Shown: positions 1 to 8,724 of the stretch, piece after piece | How the letters are laid out: each line of letters starts with the position of its first letter | Numbering within the stretch: position 1 is the first letter of the stretch | Assembly: GCA_902764705.1 (NCBI GenBank) | Contig: CACWWZ010000026.1 | Coordinates: 1-40,197 of the forward strand | Direction of reading: 5' to 3' | DNA from: an uncultured Prevotellaceae bacterium | GTDB lineage: Bacteria; Bacteroidota; Bacteroidia; Bacteroidales; Bacteroidaceae | Length of the DNA: 40,197 bases | Notes under the pieces: model-generated | The model's input: the letters and a program-made list of their open reading frames with translations, nothing else | What the model was told of the DNA's origin: nothing | Databases searched by the model: none | Made by a program: the position numbers and the translations under genes

Positions 1-20
1 TGGCCTATTTTAACTCAAGA

Positions 21-27
21 AAGGAGG
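21..27 (+). promoter_or_regulatory. Strong Shine-Dalgarno before the VirE-like gene
   Basis: AAGGAGG lies seven bases before the ATG at 35. Bacteroidales genes seldom carry so complete a Shine-Dalgarno, and most genes in this window have none, so this site fixes the start at 35 and fits an accessory origin for the gene. Confidence 0.6.
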
Positions 28-34
28 AAACAGT

Positions 35-802
35 ATGGTAAATCGACTGATAGCACTGAACACCAAGCATTTCTCTGACAAACAGAAGAATAATCGGGGA
101 TATGCAGAAACCCAAACTGGGGAGCAGCTTGACGAGCTGCTCCGCCAGGAGTGGCTCCGCCAAGATGTCGCAGATATTCGTGCCGGTAAGGAGGAGAAAA
201 AGGACTGGTTACCATTTATCTGCCCTCACTACACAGCCTTCAAGGACAACCATCGGTCGCAGGACAGCATCATTCCCGAGGCCTTCACCTTTATGACGTG
301 CGTGGATATTGACAACCCCAAGTTGGTTCGACAGGCCTTCGAGAAAGCCTTGGAGGTGAACAAGGACGAGATGTCGGAGTGGTACGATATGGTGCTGCGT
401 GAGGCTTATTCGGCTCGTGGCAAAGGCCACATCTATATCCGCATTCCAAAAGGCATGACCATCGAAGAAGCCCAGCGTGCTTTCTGTGAGGAGATCGGTT
501 TTAATGCCGATGAGCTGCTTGATTCGTCGTGCTTTACGCCAGAACGATATATCTATGTAACAGGTATCGACCAGGAAACTTTCCGCTCTGAGCATTGGCT
601 GGAACCCATTGAGGGCGAAGAGTTGGAGGAGCGCCGAGAGGCCTATCTGCAAAGAGGGCTTGATGTAGATGGAAGGCCTTTGGTTAAGCCTGAAGCCAAC
701 GCTACCCCTACTGTTGCCGTAAGCATTTCAGAAGACATCGTTGAGGCTGAAAGAGGCAGAGTTGACACCCGATGTACTCATCGTGGAAGGTCATCGGCAT
801 GA
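35..802 (+). CDS. VirE/BT4734-like N-terminal part of a primase-helicase-like protein (frameshifted)
   Basis: This is the N-terminal half of what appears to be one VirE/DUF3987-type protein of Bacteroidales. Residues about 85-200 contain a compact domain with FMTCVDIDN, RGKGHIYIRIP and CFTPERYIYVTG, resembling the BT4734-like/VirE N-terminal domain found in accessory genes next to polysaccharide and mobile regions; such proteins are thought to act in DNA replication, but their role is not established. After about residue 235 the translation loses sense (VDTRCTHRGRSSA) while the +1 frame continues with an acidic, well-formed sequence starting EAELTPDVLIVEGHRHEAL. I therefore read a single extra base between about 740 and 760 that splits an ancestral protein of roughly 770 residues. 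A sequencing error or true pseudogenisation are both possible. The start is supported by the strong Shine-Dalgarno at 21-27. Confidence 0.6.
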   Translation: MVNRLIALNTKHFSDKQKNNRGYAETQTGEQLDELLRQEWLRQDVADIRAGKEEKKDWLPFICPHYTAFKDNHRSQDSIIPEAFTFMTCVDIDNPKLVRQAFEKALEVNKDEMSEWYDMVLREAYSARGKGHIYIRIPKGMTIEEAQRAFCEEIGFNADELLDSSCFTPERYIYVTGIDQETFRSEHWLEPIEGEELEERREAYLQRGLDVDGRPLVKPEANATPTVAVSISEDIVEAERGRVDTRCTHRGRSSA

Positions 803-2357
803 GGCGCTGAAAAGTATTCTCTCTGTGGGTGCTACCCAGCTATTGAAGAAGACGGAGCTGATTGGCGTATTGAAGGTGCGCATGGCGCAGAATTGGCAAG
901 ACAAGAATATTCAGCAGTTGGTGGACGATTTCTACTCGAAATACTATGACCCCAATCAGAAGATGTCGCAGTTCCAACGCAAAGTATTGGCCAAGAGCCT
1001 GAAGATGGTTCAGGGTGAAGGGGGCATGGTTAAGGGTTGCCCTACGGGCGAGAATAATCGTGAACCGTTAACCAATAACCAGGAACCCGCTTTGCCGCCA
1101 GAGATGCCGAAGAAACTGCCAAAGGTTGTTCAACTGTTGGTATCGCGCACTCCCGAAGTGTATAAGCCTGCTGTGGCTCACGCTATTTTTCCTTCGCTGG
1201 GTGCTCATCTGTGGAAGGTACGCTTTCCGTATATCGACAATGTGATGCATGAGGCTACGTTTATGAACGTGCTGATGGCTGGAACAGGAGCCGGTAAGGA
1301 CTGTATCTCACAACCCATCAACCACATCATGGCCGATATCCGCAAGCGTGATGCCGAGAACCTGAAGCGTGAGGCCGACTGGAAAAAGGAGGTGAACTCG
1401 AAAGGCTCAAACAAGGACAAACGCCAGCGTCCAGAAGGACTTGTTATTCAGGAGGTTGACCCAGATATGACCAACCCAGCTTTTGTGATGCGTATGGCTG
1501 AGGCCGACGAGCATTTCCTCTATACGAAGATGAACGAGATAGACCAGTTTGATGCCCTTCGCGGTTCGGCTCGTGGCTCGCAGCAGTTTCAGATTATGTG
1601 TCTGGCTTTCGACCCAGACAACCGATACGGTCAGACGCGTGTGGGTACGCAGTCAGTCACAGAGAAGGTGTGCATCCGATTCAATTGGAATGCCGCAACA
1701 ACCATTCAGAAGGGACAGAAATACTTTGCACGAGTTTTGACAGACGGCCCCATTTCGCGAATCAACTTCTGCACTATCCCAGAACGGGAAATCGGAGCCG
1801 ACATGCCCGTCTATGGCACGTATGATTCTCAGTTCGACGAAGAGTTGAGACCCTTCATTGACCGACTCTGTCGTGCTACAGGCGTGATAGATTGCCCGCA
1901 GGCATTCCGTCTGGCTAAGCGATTGAAGGATGAATGTGCCGAGTTTGCCCGCCTCTCGCAGTCGAGGGTTTATGAGAACCTGTCGTTCCGTGCCAACGTG
2001 ATAGCCTACTTGAAGGCGTGTGTACTCTACATCTGCAACGACTACAAATGGTCGAAGGAGATTGAAGATTTTGTCCGTTGGAGCCTGCAATATGACATGC
2101 ATTGCAAAATGACATTTTTTGGTGAGGCTATTGAGAACGCAAACCGTAGTGCCGACGAGCAGACAGGCCGTCGCGGTCCTCGCAACCTGCTGAAACTGCT
2201 GCCTGACGAGTTCACCGTTCATGATGCAGACCTTATTCGACAGGCCAACGGCATGGATACTCGCGGAACCCGCAACATGCTCTCGCAATGGGTGCATCGC
2301 GGTTACCTCTTACAGATGACAGATGACAGTTTTTCGAAAATCAAAAAGCAGAAATGA
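741..2357 (+). CDS. DUF3987-like P-loop protein, C-terminal part of the split VirE-like gene
   Basis: This is the C-terminal part of the frameshifted gene that begins at 35. It overlaps the upstream frame by 62 bp, and its first in-frame start would be a TTG at 741, which is unlikely to be a natural start. A short helical segment (residues about 10-95) is followed by a low-complexity linker rich in N, E and P (about 95-125). Then comes a DUF3987-like ATPase domain with a Walker A variant, GTGAGKD, at residues 181-187, and an acidic region, LYTKMNEIDQFDAL, that could hold the Walker B function. The C-terminus (about 460-530) looks like a winged-helix segment. DUF3987 proteins are predicted helicase or primase partners in Bacteroidetes accessory DNA; no biochemical role is certain. 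The next gene starts two bases after its stop codon, so the two are translated from one message. Confidence 0.6.
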   Translation: MRLKEAELTPDVLIVEGHRHEALKSILSVGATQLLKKTELIGVLKVRMAQNWQDKNIQQLVDDFYSKYYDPNQKMSQFQRKVLAKSLKMVQGEGGMVKGCPTGENNREPLTNNQEPALPPEMPKKLPKVVQLLVSRTPEVYKPAVAHAIFPSLGAHLWKVRFPYIDNVMHEATFMNVLMAGTGAGKDCISQPINHIMADIRKRDAENLKREADWKKEVNSKGSNKDKRQRPEGLVIQEVDPDMTNPAFVMRMAEADEHFLYTKMNEIDQFDALRGSARGSQQFQIMCLAFDPDNRYGQTRVGTQSVTEKVCIRFNWNAATTIQKGQKYFARVLTDGPISRINFCTIPEREIGADMPVYGTYDSQFDEELRPFIDRLCRATGVIDCPQAFRLAKRLKDECAEFARLSQSRVYENLSFRANVIAYLKACVLYICNDYKWSKEIEDFVRWSLQYDMHCKMTFFGEAIENANRSADEQTGRRGPRNLLKLLPDEFTVHDADLIRQANGMDTRGTRNMLSQWVHRGYLLQMTDDSFSKIKKQK

Positions 2358-2358
2358 C

Positions 2359-2817
2359 ATGGAACTGATATTAGAACGTATAGCAAAACGCAAGACCTAC
2401 ACGATAGGTAGAATCTACATACAGAGGCGCGTAGATGACGAGTATCTGGCAGGAACGGAGAAAGAGTATTTTTGTGACACACTGGAACCCACTTGGAGGG
2501 ATTATGAGCACGGGGCCTACAAGGTGAAAGGCCGCTCGGCCATCCCTGAAGGCCGCTATGCTGTAGTCATCTCGTATTCACCGAAGTTCAAGCAATGGCT
2601 TCCCATCCTGCTTGGTGGCCCTGAGTTCAACCGCAAGTGGCAGGGCATCCGCATCCATGCGGGCAACACCGCCGCAGACACCGAAGGCTGTATCCTCGTT
2701 GGCAAGAACCGTGAAGTCGGCAAAGTCCTCGACAGCCGCATCTGGCTCCACCGCCTGAAGCAGAAGATCGTCGAAGCCAAGGACAAAGGTGAGGCCGTCT
2801 GGATCACCATTAAGTAA
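2359..2817 (+). CDS. DUF5675 family protein
   Basis: A 152-residue protein of the DUF5675 type. The fold-defining stretch runs from FCDTLEPTWRD through IPEGRYAVVI and FNRKWQGIRIHAGNT to DTEGCILVG. The H-A-G-N and T-E-G-C residues form a pattern resembling the catalytic His/Cys pair of L,D-transpeptidase or murein-active folds, but no activity is proven for the family. I chose the ATG at 2359 because it lies one base after the DUF3987 stop; an upstream in-frame ATG at 2323 lies inside the previous gene and adds only a basic tail. In related Bacteroidales cassettes a peptidoglycan amidase often occupies this position next to a VirE/DUF3987 gene, so this protein may be a functional substitute. 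That last point is inference. Confidence 0.7.
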   Translation: MELILERIAKRKTYTIGRIYIQRRVDDEYLAGTEKEYFCDTLEPTWRDYEHGAYKVKGRSAIPEGRYAVVISYSPKFKQWLPILLGGPEFNRKWQGIRIHAGNTAADTEGCILVGKNREVGKVLDSRIWLHRLKQKIVEAKDKGEAVWITIK

Positions 2818-2829
2818 CTCTCTCAAATC

Positions 2830-2860
2830 AGGGCTGACACTTATTATGAGTGTCGGCCCT
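2830..2860 (+). terminator. Intrinsic terminator after the DUF5675 gene
   Basis: A 12-bp stem (AGGGCTGACACT at 2830-2841 pairing with AGTGTCGGCCCT at 2849-2860, one G-U pair) closes a 7-base loop. It sits between the convergent DUF5675 and GNAT genes. A short T-rich tail follows on the plus strand. Confidence 0.75.
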
Positions 2861-2868
2861 TTCATTGT

Positions 2869-3354
2869 CTATATCTTTACTTCGTTTTTTAATATAATCT
2901 CCATTGTGGTTTTCTGAACTTGCATGCCCATATCCTTATAGAAATGCCATGCGGGGTCGTTGCCCTCCCATACATTCAGAGTGATGTTATTGCAGCCGAT
3001 GGATTCTGCATAGTTACGAACATGTTCGTATAAAGCCTTTCCGATGTGTTTGCCGCGAGCATTTTCGTCTACGCATATATCATCGATATACAGCGTCTTG
3101 ATATCTTCTAACAGTTGGTTGTCCTTTACTTCGGACACCTGACAGAAAGCGTACCCTAACACAATCCCGTCGACGTAGACAAAAATGGGCTTGTTCTCAT
3201 CTTTGAGCAGTGATGTCAGTTCCTGCTCATTATATTTCGTTGTGTGAGGCTTGAACAGGTCTGGACGCAATACATGATGCACCATATTAACCTGATGCAA
3301 CAGTTCAATGACACGCTTAATATCCTCTTGGTTTGCTTTTCTTATCATCATCAT
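2869..3354 (-). CDS. GNAT family N-acetyltransferase
   Basis: A 161-residue single-domain GNAT acetyltransferase that transfers acetyl from acetyl-CoA to an amine. The acetyl-CoA-binding motif A is clear: IDDICVDENARGKHIGKALYEHV at about residues 89-111, with the R-G-K-x-I-G-K-A pyrophosphate loop. Motif B follows as ITLNVWEGNDPAWHFYKDMGM. The N-terminus (IRKANQEDIKRVIELL) is the usual first strand and helix. Three consecutive ATG codons (3354, 3351, 3348) could start translation; the third gives the most typical N-terminus, MIRKA. The gene stands alone, with its own promoter at 3450-3457 and a convergent neighbour, so context says nothing about its substrate. A small-molecule or antibiotic substrate is as likely as a protein. 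Confidence 0.85.
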   Translation of the reverse strand: MMMIRKANQEDIKRVIELLHQVNMVHHVLRPDLFKPHTTKYNEQELTSLLKDENKPIFVYVDGIVLGYAFCQVSEVKDNQLLEDIKTLYIDDICVDENARGKHIGKALYEHVRNYAESIGCNNITLNVWEGNDPAWHFYKDMGMQVQKTTMEIILKNEVKI

Positions 3355-3449
3355 TTATTCTCATTATTTTATCTCGATTGGCTGAATTGGTCAGTGCAGA
3401 AAGCTTGCCTTTTTGCCAAGGTGCAGTCCGTTTTCGCACTTTTTGCTTG

Positions 3450-3457
3450 CAAAGATA
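3450..3457 (-). promoter_or_regulatory. Bacteroidetes -7 box for the GNAT gene
   Basis: TATCTTTG on the minus strand matches the TAnnTTTG -7 element. It would place the transcript start about 90 bases before the GNAT start codon. No good TTTG element was found upstream, so it may be weak. Confidence 0.5.
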
Positions 3458-3513
3458 GGGAATTTTCAGCAGATTAAATGTTAATACTTTGAAAAAATAC
3501 TGCAAAACGGGAG

Positions 3514-3540
3514 TTGTTCACTTTTTTTTCACTATCTTTG
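3514..3540 (+). promoter_or_regulatory. Promoter of the GH5-GH94-GPH operon
   Basis: TATCTTTG at 3533-3540 is a perfect -7 box. The nearest -33 candidate is TTG at 3514-3516, which leaves a spacer of 16, shorter than usual. The implied leader to the ATG at 3593 is about 47 bases. A short or weak -33 element would fit an operon that needs an activator. Confidence 0.55.
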
Positions 3541-3592
3541 CACGTTAAAGGGCTTCCTATAAGAGCAAAAAAACGACTAAATCTATAAATGT

Positions 3593-4753
3593 ATGAAAAA
3601 ATGTATGATGATGGTGGCCGTGATAGCCACGACATTGCTAACGCTGACAGCGTGCGGCACCAAGAGTGAGACCACGAACGAAGTGAACAACTTCCGCATT
3701 AAGCGCGGCACGAACCTGAGCCATTGGCTGTCGCAGAACAATGAAGACCGCGGTGAGGCCCGCAGGCTGCACATCCAGGAGGACGACTTTGCCCGTCTGG
3801 ATTCGCTGGGTTTCGACTTTGTGCGTATCCCCATCGACGAGGTTCAGTTCTGGGATGAAGAGGGCAACAAGCTGCCCGAGGCTTGGGATCTGCTGACATT
3901 CGCTCTCGACCAGTGTAACAAGTACCATCTGCGCGCCATCGTCGACCTGCATATCATCCGTTCGCACTATTTCAATGCCGTGAACGAAGAAGACCAGGCT
4001 GCCAACACGCTGTTCACCTCAGAAAAGTCGCAACAGGACCTGATTAATCTGTGGTATCAGCTGTCGGATGCATTGAAGGGCTATAGCAACGACTCTGTGG
4101 CTTACGAATTCATGAACGAGCCTGTGGCTGAAGACCACGAGCAATGGAACCAGCTGGTAGCCAAGGTGCACAAGGCCCTGCGCGAACGTGAGCCTCAGCG
4201 CACTCTGGTCATCGGTTCGAACCTGTGGCAGAGCTACGGAACCATTAAGTATCTGAAGGTTCCCGAGGGCGACAAGAACATCGTGCTGTCGTTCCACTAT
4301 TATAACCCGATGATTCTGACACACTACGGCGCATGGTGGACCCCCATCGGCAAATATACCGGCAAGGTGAACTATCCCGGCGTACTCGTATCGAAGGAAG
4401 ACTACGAAGCTTCCAACGACACCGTCAAGGCGGTCATCGACGAGAACCACTTTACTACAGAGGTATGGGACATCGACCACATCCGTGCCGACTTCAAGGA
4501 TGCCATCGAGGCCGCCCAGAAATATGGCTTGCAGCTGTTCTGCGGCGAATGGGGTGTCTATGAGCCCGTTGACCGCGAGCTGGCTTACAAGTGGACAAAG
4601 GACATGTTGACCGTGTTCGACGAGTTCAACATTGCCTGGACTACTTGGTGCTATGATGCCGACTTCGGTTTCTGGGATCAGCAGAAGCACGATTTCAAGG
4701 ACAAGCCGCTGGTTGACCTGCTGATGGCGTCGAAAGGACTGGAGGAAAAGTAA
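3593..4753 (+). CDS. GH5-family endo-beta-glycanase, lipoprotein
   Basis: A 386-residue glycoside hydrolase of family 5, probably an endo-beta-1,4-glucanase or glucomannanase. The N-terminus is a lipoprotein signal, with lipobox LTAC and the lipidated cysteine at residue 21, so the enzyme is anchored to a membrane outside the cytoplasm. The (beta/alpha)8 barrel shows the family signatures: RGTNLSHWL at the start, FVRIPID, and the acid/base glutamate E176 in YEFMNEP. The nucleophile is E319 in FCGEWG, and HYYNP and TTWCYD lie in the expected places. The length is normal for a single-domain GH5, and there is no carbohydrate-binding module. It is followed by cellobiose phosphorylase and a sugar symporter, so its natural product is probably cellobiose or a related beta-1,4-disaccharide. 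Exact subfamily and substrate (cellulose, mixed-linkage glucan or glucomannan) cannot be read from the sequence alone. Confidence 0.88.
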   Translation: MKKCMMMVAVIATTLLTLTACGTKSETTNEVNNFRIKRGTNLSHWLSQNNEDRGEARRLHIQEDDFARLDSLGFDFVRIPIDEVQFWDEEGNKLPEAWDLLTFALDQCNKYHLRAIVDLHIIRSHYFNAVNEEDQAANTLFTSEKSQQDLINLWYQLSDALKGYSNDSVAYEFMNEPVAEDHEQWNQLVAKVHKALREREPQRTLVIGSNLWQSYGTIKYLKVPEGDKNIVLSFHYYNPMILTHYGAWWTPIGKYTGKVNYPGVLVSKEDYEASNDTVKAVIDENHFTTEVWDIDHIRADFKDAIEAAQKYGLQLFCGEWGVYEPVDRELAYKWTKDMLTVFDEFNIAWTTWCYDADFGFWDQQKHDFKDKPLVDLLMASKGLEEK

Positions 4754-4800
4754 AATGTAAAAATGTAATAATTTAAAAATGTAATAATATTAAGAAAGAT

Positions 4801-7293
4801 ATGAAGACATTTGGTTTTTTCGATGATAAGAACCGAGAGTACGTTATTACCGACCCTGCAACCCCGTTTCCTTGGATTAACTATCTGGGCAATGAGGATT
4901 TCTTCGGACTGATTTCCAACACGGCAGGAGGTTACAGTTTCTATAAGGATGCCAAGTTCCGTCGCATTACCCGCTATCGCTATAATGGTGTACCGATGGA
5001 CGCTGGAGGCCGTTATTTCTATATCAATGACGGTGACACGGTGTGGAGTCCGGGCTGGAAACCCTGCAAGACGCCACTCGACTCGTACGAGTGCCGTCAC
5101 GGTATGAACTACACGCGCATTATGGGTTCGAAGAACGGCGTAGATGCTTCGGTACTCTTCTTCGTACCGCTGAAGACATGGGCTGAAGTGCAGAAACTGA
5201 CGCTGAAGAACACCGGCAACGAGGTGAAGACGCTGAAGCTCTTCTCGTTTACAGAGTGGTGTCTGTGGAATGCAGCAACGGATATGGAGAACTTCCAGCG
5301 CAACTGGTCGACAGGCGAGGTCGAAATCGAGAACGGCGGCGCCACCATCTACCATAAGACGGAATATAAGGAGCGCCGTAACCACTATGCTTACTACGCC
5401 TTGACCAATGCCAAGGTCGATGGTTACGATACCGACCGCGAGTCGTTCATCGGATTGTACAACGATTTCTCAAATCCGCAGTGTGTCACGGCCGGCAAAC
5501 CCGCTATGAGCGTTGCACACGGTTGGAGTCCCATTGCCTCGCATTATATAGAGGTGGAGTTGCAGCCAGGCGAGTCGAAGGACTTCATCTTCGTGCTGGG
5601 CTATGTTGAGAACGAGCAGGAAAAGAAGTTCTCCGCCGAGGACATCGAGCGCAAGAAGCGCGGAGAGCTCATCAGTTCGCAGGATTCCGATGTGACACTG
5701 GTGAACAAGGATAAGGCCCACGCCACGATTACGCGTTTTGCCACCGTAGAGGCCGTCGACGACGCCTTCAACGAGTTGCACCAGATGTGGGACGAGCTGT
5801 TAAGCAAGTACACGGTTAAGAGTGCCGACGAGCGCATGAACCGCATGGTGAACATCTGGAATCAGTATCAGTGCATGATTACATTCTGCTTCTCGCGTTC
5901 AGCATCGTTCTTCGAAAGCGGTGTAGGCCGCGGCATGGGCTTCCGCGATTCGAACCAAGACCTCGTTGGCTTCGTCCATCAGATTCCCAGCCGTGCCCGC
6001 CAGCGCATCATCGACATTGCCTCTACGCAGTTCCCCGACGGTGGCTGCTATCACCAGTATCAGCCGCTGACCAAACGTGGCAACAACGATATCGGTGGCG
6101 GTTTTAACGATGACCCCTGCTGGCTCATCTTCGGTACGGTGGCTTATATCAAGGAAACGGGCGACTTCTCGATTCTTGACGAGATGGTGCCCTGGGACAA
6201 CCAGCCCGGCACTGAGGTGACGCTGTTTGAACACCTGCGCATCTCGTTCAACCATGTGGTAGAGAACCTAGGTCCCCACATGCTGCCGCTCATCGGTCGT
6301 GCCGACTGGAATGACTGCCTGAACCTGAATTGCTTCTCGTGGGACCCCAACGAGTCGTTCCAGACCACCGAGAACAACAGCGAGGGCTCGAAGGCTGAAT
6401 CGCTGATGATTGCCGGTCTCTTCGTGCTCACAGGCAAGCAGTATGTAGAACTTTGTGAGAAAATAGCAAAGACCGAGGAGGCCAAGCGTGCCCAGAAGTG
6501 CATCGATGCTATGGTCGAGGCCGTCAAGAAGCACGGTTGGGACGGTGAGTGGTATCTGCGTGCCTACGACTTCTACGGCAACAAGATTGGCTCTAAGGAG
6601 TGTGAAGAGGGTAAGATATTCATCGAGTCGCAGGGTTTCTGCACGATGGCTGGTATCGGACTGGAGGACGGTATGGTCGACAAGGCACTCGACAGCTGCA
6701 AAAAGTATCTCGACTGTGAACACGGCATGGTGCTCAACAATCCCGCCTTCACCCGCTACTATGTCGAGATGGGCGAAATCAGCAGCTATCCCGCTGGCTA
6801 TAAGGAGAATGCCGGTATTTTCTGCCACAACAATCCGTGGGTTATCATCGGTGAGACTGTGGCCCGTCGTGGTAACGATGCCTGGGACCACTATACCAAG
6901 ATTTGTCCCGCATGGATCAAGGATCAGCAGTTGCATAAGGTGGAGCCCTACGTCTACTGCCAGATGGTAGCAGGTAAGGATGCCGCCAAGCCCGGCGAGG
7001 GCAAGAACTCGTGGCTGACGGGAACAGCAGCGTGGAACTGGATTACCATCACACAGTACATTCTGGGTATCAAGCCGACCTACGACGGCATTGAGATTGA
7101 CCCCTGCATTCCGTCTACGCTGAAGGAATATACCGTACACCGCGTACTGCGTGATGCGACGTTCGATATTACCATCAAGAACCCCGACGGCAAACAAAGT
7201 GGCGTCAGCCGCATCGTGCTTGACGGGGCACCCATCGATGGTACCGTCATCAAGGCTACCCCAGGCCACCATGTTGTTGAAGTAACAATGTAA
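4801..7293 (+). CDS. Cellobiose phosphorylase (GH94)
   Basis: An 830-residue cytoplasmic GH94 enzyme that splits cellobiose with phosphate into glucose and alpha-glucose 1-phosphate (EC 2.4.1.20), saving one ATP per disaccharide. The sequence agrees closely along its length with clostridial cellobiose phosphorylases as I remember them: [17 protein letters not shown] at the start, [21 protein letters not shown] and [10 protein letters not shown]. Later come the catalytic-domain signatures [16 protein letters not shown] and [14 protein letters not shown]. The catalytic acid is one of the aspartates in RADWNDC (D502 or D505). [15 protein letters not shown] and [15 protein letters not shown] complete the (alpha/alpha)6 barrel. 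No signal peptide is present. It lies 47 bp after the GH5 gene and 4 bp before the transporter gene, a clear operon. Cellobiose is favoured over chitobiose or laminaribiose because similarity extends through the N-terminal lid. Confidence 0.92.
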   Translation: MKTFGFFDDKNREYVITDPATPFPWINYLGNEDFFGLISNTAGGYSFYKDAKFRRITRYRYNGVPMDAGGRYFYINDGDTVWSPGWKPCKTPLDSYECRHGMNYTRIMGSKNGVDASVLFFVPLKTWAEVQKLTLKNTGNEVKTLKLFSFTEWCLWNAATDMENFQRNWSTGEVEIENGGATIYHKTEYKERRNHYAYYALTNAKVDGYDTDRESFIGLYNDFSNPQCVTAGKPAMSVAHGWSPIASHYIEVELQPGESKDFIFVLGYVENEQEKKFSAEDIERKKRGELISSQDSDVTLVNKDKAHATITRFATVEAVDDAFNELHQMWDELLSKYTVKSADERMNRMVNIWNQYQCMITFCFSRSASFFESGVGRGMGFRDSNQDLVGFVHQIPSRARQRIIDIASTQFPDGGCYHQYQPLTKRGNNDIGGGFNDDPCWLIFGTVAYIKETGDFSILDEMVPWDNQPGTEVTLFEHLRISFNHVVENLGPHMLPLIGRADWNDCLNLNCFSWDPNESFQTTENNSEGSKAESLMIAGLFVLTGKQYVELCEKIAKTEEAKRAQKCIDAMVEAVKKHGWDGEWYLRAYDFYGNKIGSKECEEGKIFIESQGFCTMAGIGLEDGMVDKALDSCKKYLDCEHGMVLNNPAFTRYYVEMGEISSYPAGYKENAGIFCHNNPWVIIGETVARRGNDAWDHYTKICPAWIKDQQLHKVEPYVYCQMVAGKDAAKPGEGKNSWLTGTAAWNWITITQYILGIKPTYDGIEIDPCIPSTLKEYTVHRVLRDATFDITIKNPDGKQSGVSRIVLDGAPIDGTVIKATPGHHVVEVTM

Positions 7294-7297
7294 TGCT

Positions 7298-8638
7298 ATG
7301 GCTACATTAAAAGAAAAAATAGGTTATGCCTTAGGTGATGCTGCTGCTGGTGGCATCACATGGAAGGTCATGTCCATTGCCTTTCCACTGTTCTTCACCA
7401 ATGTCTTCGGACTCACTGTGGCAGACACCGCCACACTGATGCTCATAGCCCGCATGTTCGACGTGGTCACCGACCCGATGATGGGTGCTTTGGCTGACCG
7501 CACACAAAGCCGCTGGGGCACCTATAGGCCTTGGCTCATTCTGGGAGCCGTACCATTCGGACTCATCTTCGCCCTGTTGCTCTACACCCCAGAGTTTGGT
7601 CCTATGGGCAAGCGCATCTGGGCCTACACGCTCTATCTGCTCATGATGGTCATCTACACCGCCGTCAACGTGCCTTACGGCTCGCTACTGGGCGTCATGA
7701 CCGATAACGACGACGAGAAAAACCAGTTCTCCTCGTTCCGTATGGTGGGTGCTTACGCTATGGGCTTCGTCACGCTGCTGTCGTTCCCATACTTACAGAA
7801 ACTGGTTGGTGGCTCTGACCAGCACCAGTATGCCGTGCTCGGTGCCTTCTTCGGTATCATAGCCGCAGCAGGAACACTGGCCTGCGGACTATTGACCAAA
7901 GAGCGTCTAAAGCCCGTTCGTGCTGAGAAGTTCTCGTTCAAGCCCTTCGGCGATTTGTTCCGCAACCGTCCATGGATTATTCTGACGTTGGTTGGTGTAT
8001 GCACCAACTTCTTCAATGGTTTCCGCTATGCTGTAGCCGGTTACATGTTCGAATACTGTATGCATGGCGATGTCACCGTCAGCGGTCTCATCATCAACTA
8101 CACCGTATTCATGACCTTTGGCGAATTGACATGTATGGTCTTTGGTGGTGTATCGCCTGTATTCACCAGGTGGGTGGGCTCCAAGCGCCGTGCCTTCATG
8201 TGGGCTGCCGTCATATGTGCTGTCACCTCCATCGGTTTCTTCTTCGTGCCCATGGATCCTGCTTACATCTGGGTCATGGTGGCTGTTGTCATTCTGACGT
8301 CCATCGGTATCGGCATCTACTCGCCTCTGCTATGGTCTATGTATGCCGACGTGTCCGACTATGCCACAGAGAAGAACGGCACCTCATCAACGGGACTAAT
8401 TTTCTCCTCGGGTACGATGGCCATGAAGTTCGGCACCGCCATCTCCGGTTCGCTTGTTGCCCTGCTGTTGGGCTTTGCGGGCTTCATTTCCGGTACCGAT
8501 GCCACAGGTCAGACTGTCATTACGATTACCGATCAGGATGCCGTGAACCGCATGATATGGCTGTTGTTCTCCATCTTCCCGGCTATCATCGCCTGCATCA
8601 TGCTCGCACTCTTGTACGTCTACCCGATTAAGAAGTAA
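7298..8638 (+). CDS. GPH-family sugar:cation symporter
   Basis: A 446-residue inner-membrane transporter of the glycoside-pentoside-hexuronide family (MelB-like), with about twelve hydrophobic segments. The N-terminus GYALGDAAAGGITWKVMS is the family signature. RMFDVVTDPMMGALADRT followed by SRWGTYRPW carries the conserved acidic residues that couple cation and sugar in MelB-type carriers. The second half contains the matching loop YADVSDYATEKNGTSSTGLIFSSG. It starts four bases after the cellobiose phosphorylase stop codon, so the likely substrate is cellobiose or another short beta-glucoside brought in with Na+ or H+. No SusC/SusD pair accompanies it, so this is not a classical polysaccharide utilisation locus. 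The operon ends at the hairpin at 8674-8703. Confidence 0.88.
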   Translation: MATLKEKIGYALGDAAAGGITWKVMSIAFPLFFTNVFGLTVADTATLMLIARMFDVVTDPMMGALADRTQSRWGTYRPWLILGAVPFGLIFALLLYTPEFGPMGKRIWAYTLYLLMMVIYTAVNVPYGSLLGVMTDNDDEKNQFSSFRMVGAYAMGFVTLLSFPYLQKLVGGSDQHQYAVLGAFFGIIAAAGTLACGLLTKERLKPVRAEKFSFKPFGDLFRNRPWIILTLVGVCTNFFNGFRYAVAGYMFEYCMHGDVTVSGLIINYTVFMTFGELTCMVFGGVSPVFTRWVGSKRRAFMWAAVICAVTSIGFFFVPMDPAYIWVMVAVVILTSIGIGIYSPLLWSMYADVSDYATEKNGTSSTGLIFSSGTMAMKFGTAISGSLVALLLGFAGFISGTDATGQTVITITDQDAVNRMIWLLFSIFPAIIACIMLALLYVYPIKK

Positions 8639-8673
8639 GATGTGTGATGTAAGATGTGAGATGTAAACACAAT

Positions 8674-8703
8674 AAATCCTCGGGTTCTGAAGCCCGAGGA
8701 TTT
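8674..8703. terminator. Bidirectional terminator between the GPH transporter and radical SAM genes
   Basis: A perfect 11-bp stem (AAATCCTCGGG at 8674-8684, CCCGAGGATTT at 8693-8703) with an 8-base loop. T-rich tails lie on both sides, so it serves both convergent genes. It follows a short imperfect repeat of GATGTAA-like units at 8639-8667. Confidence 0.85.
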
Positions 8704-8724
8704 TTCTTATCCTTTTCTTGTCAA

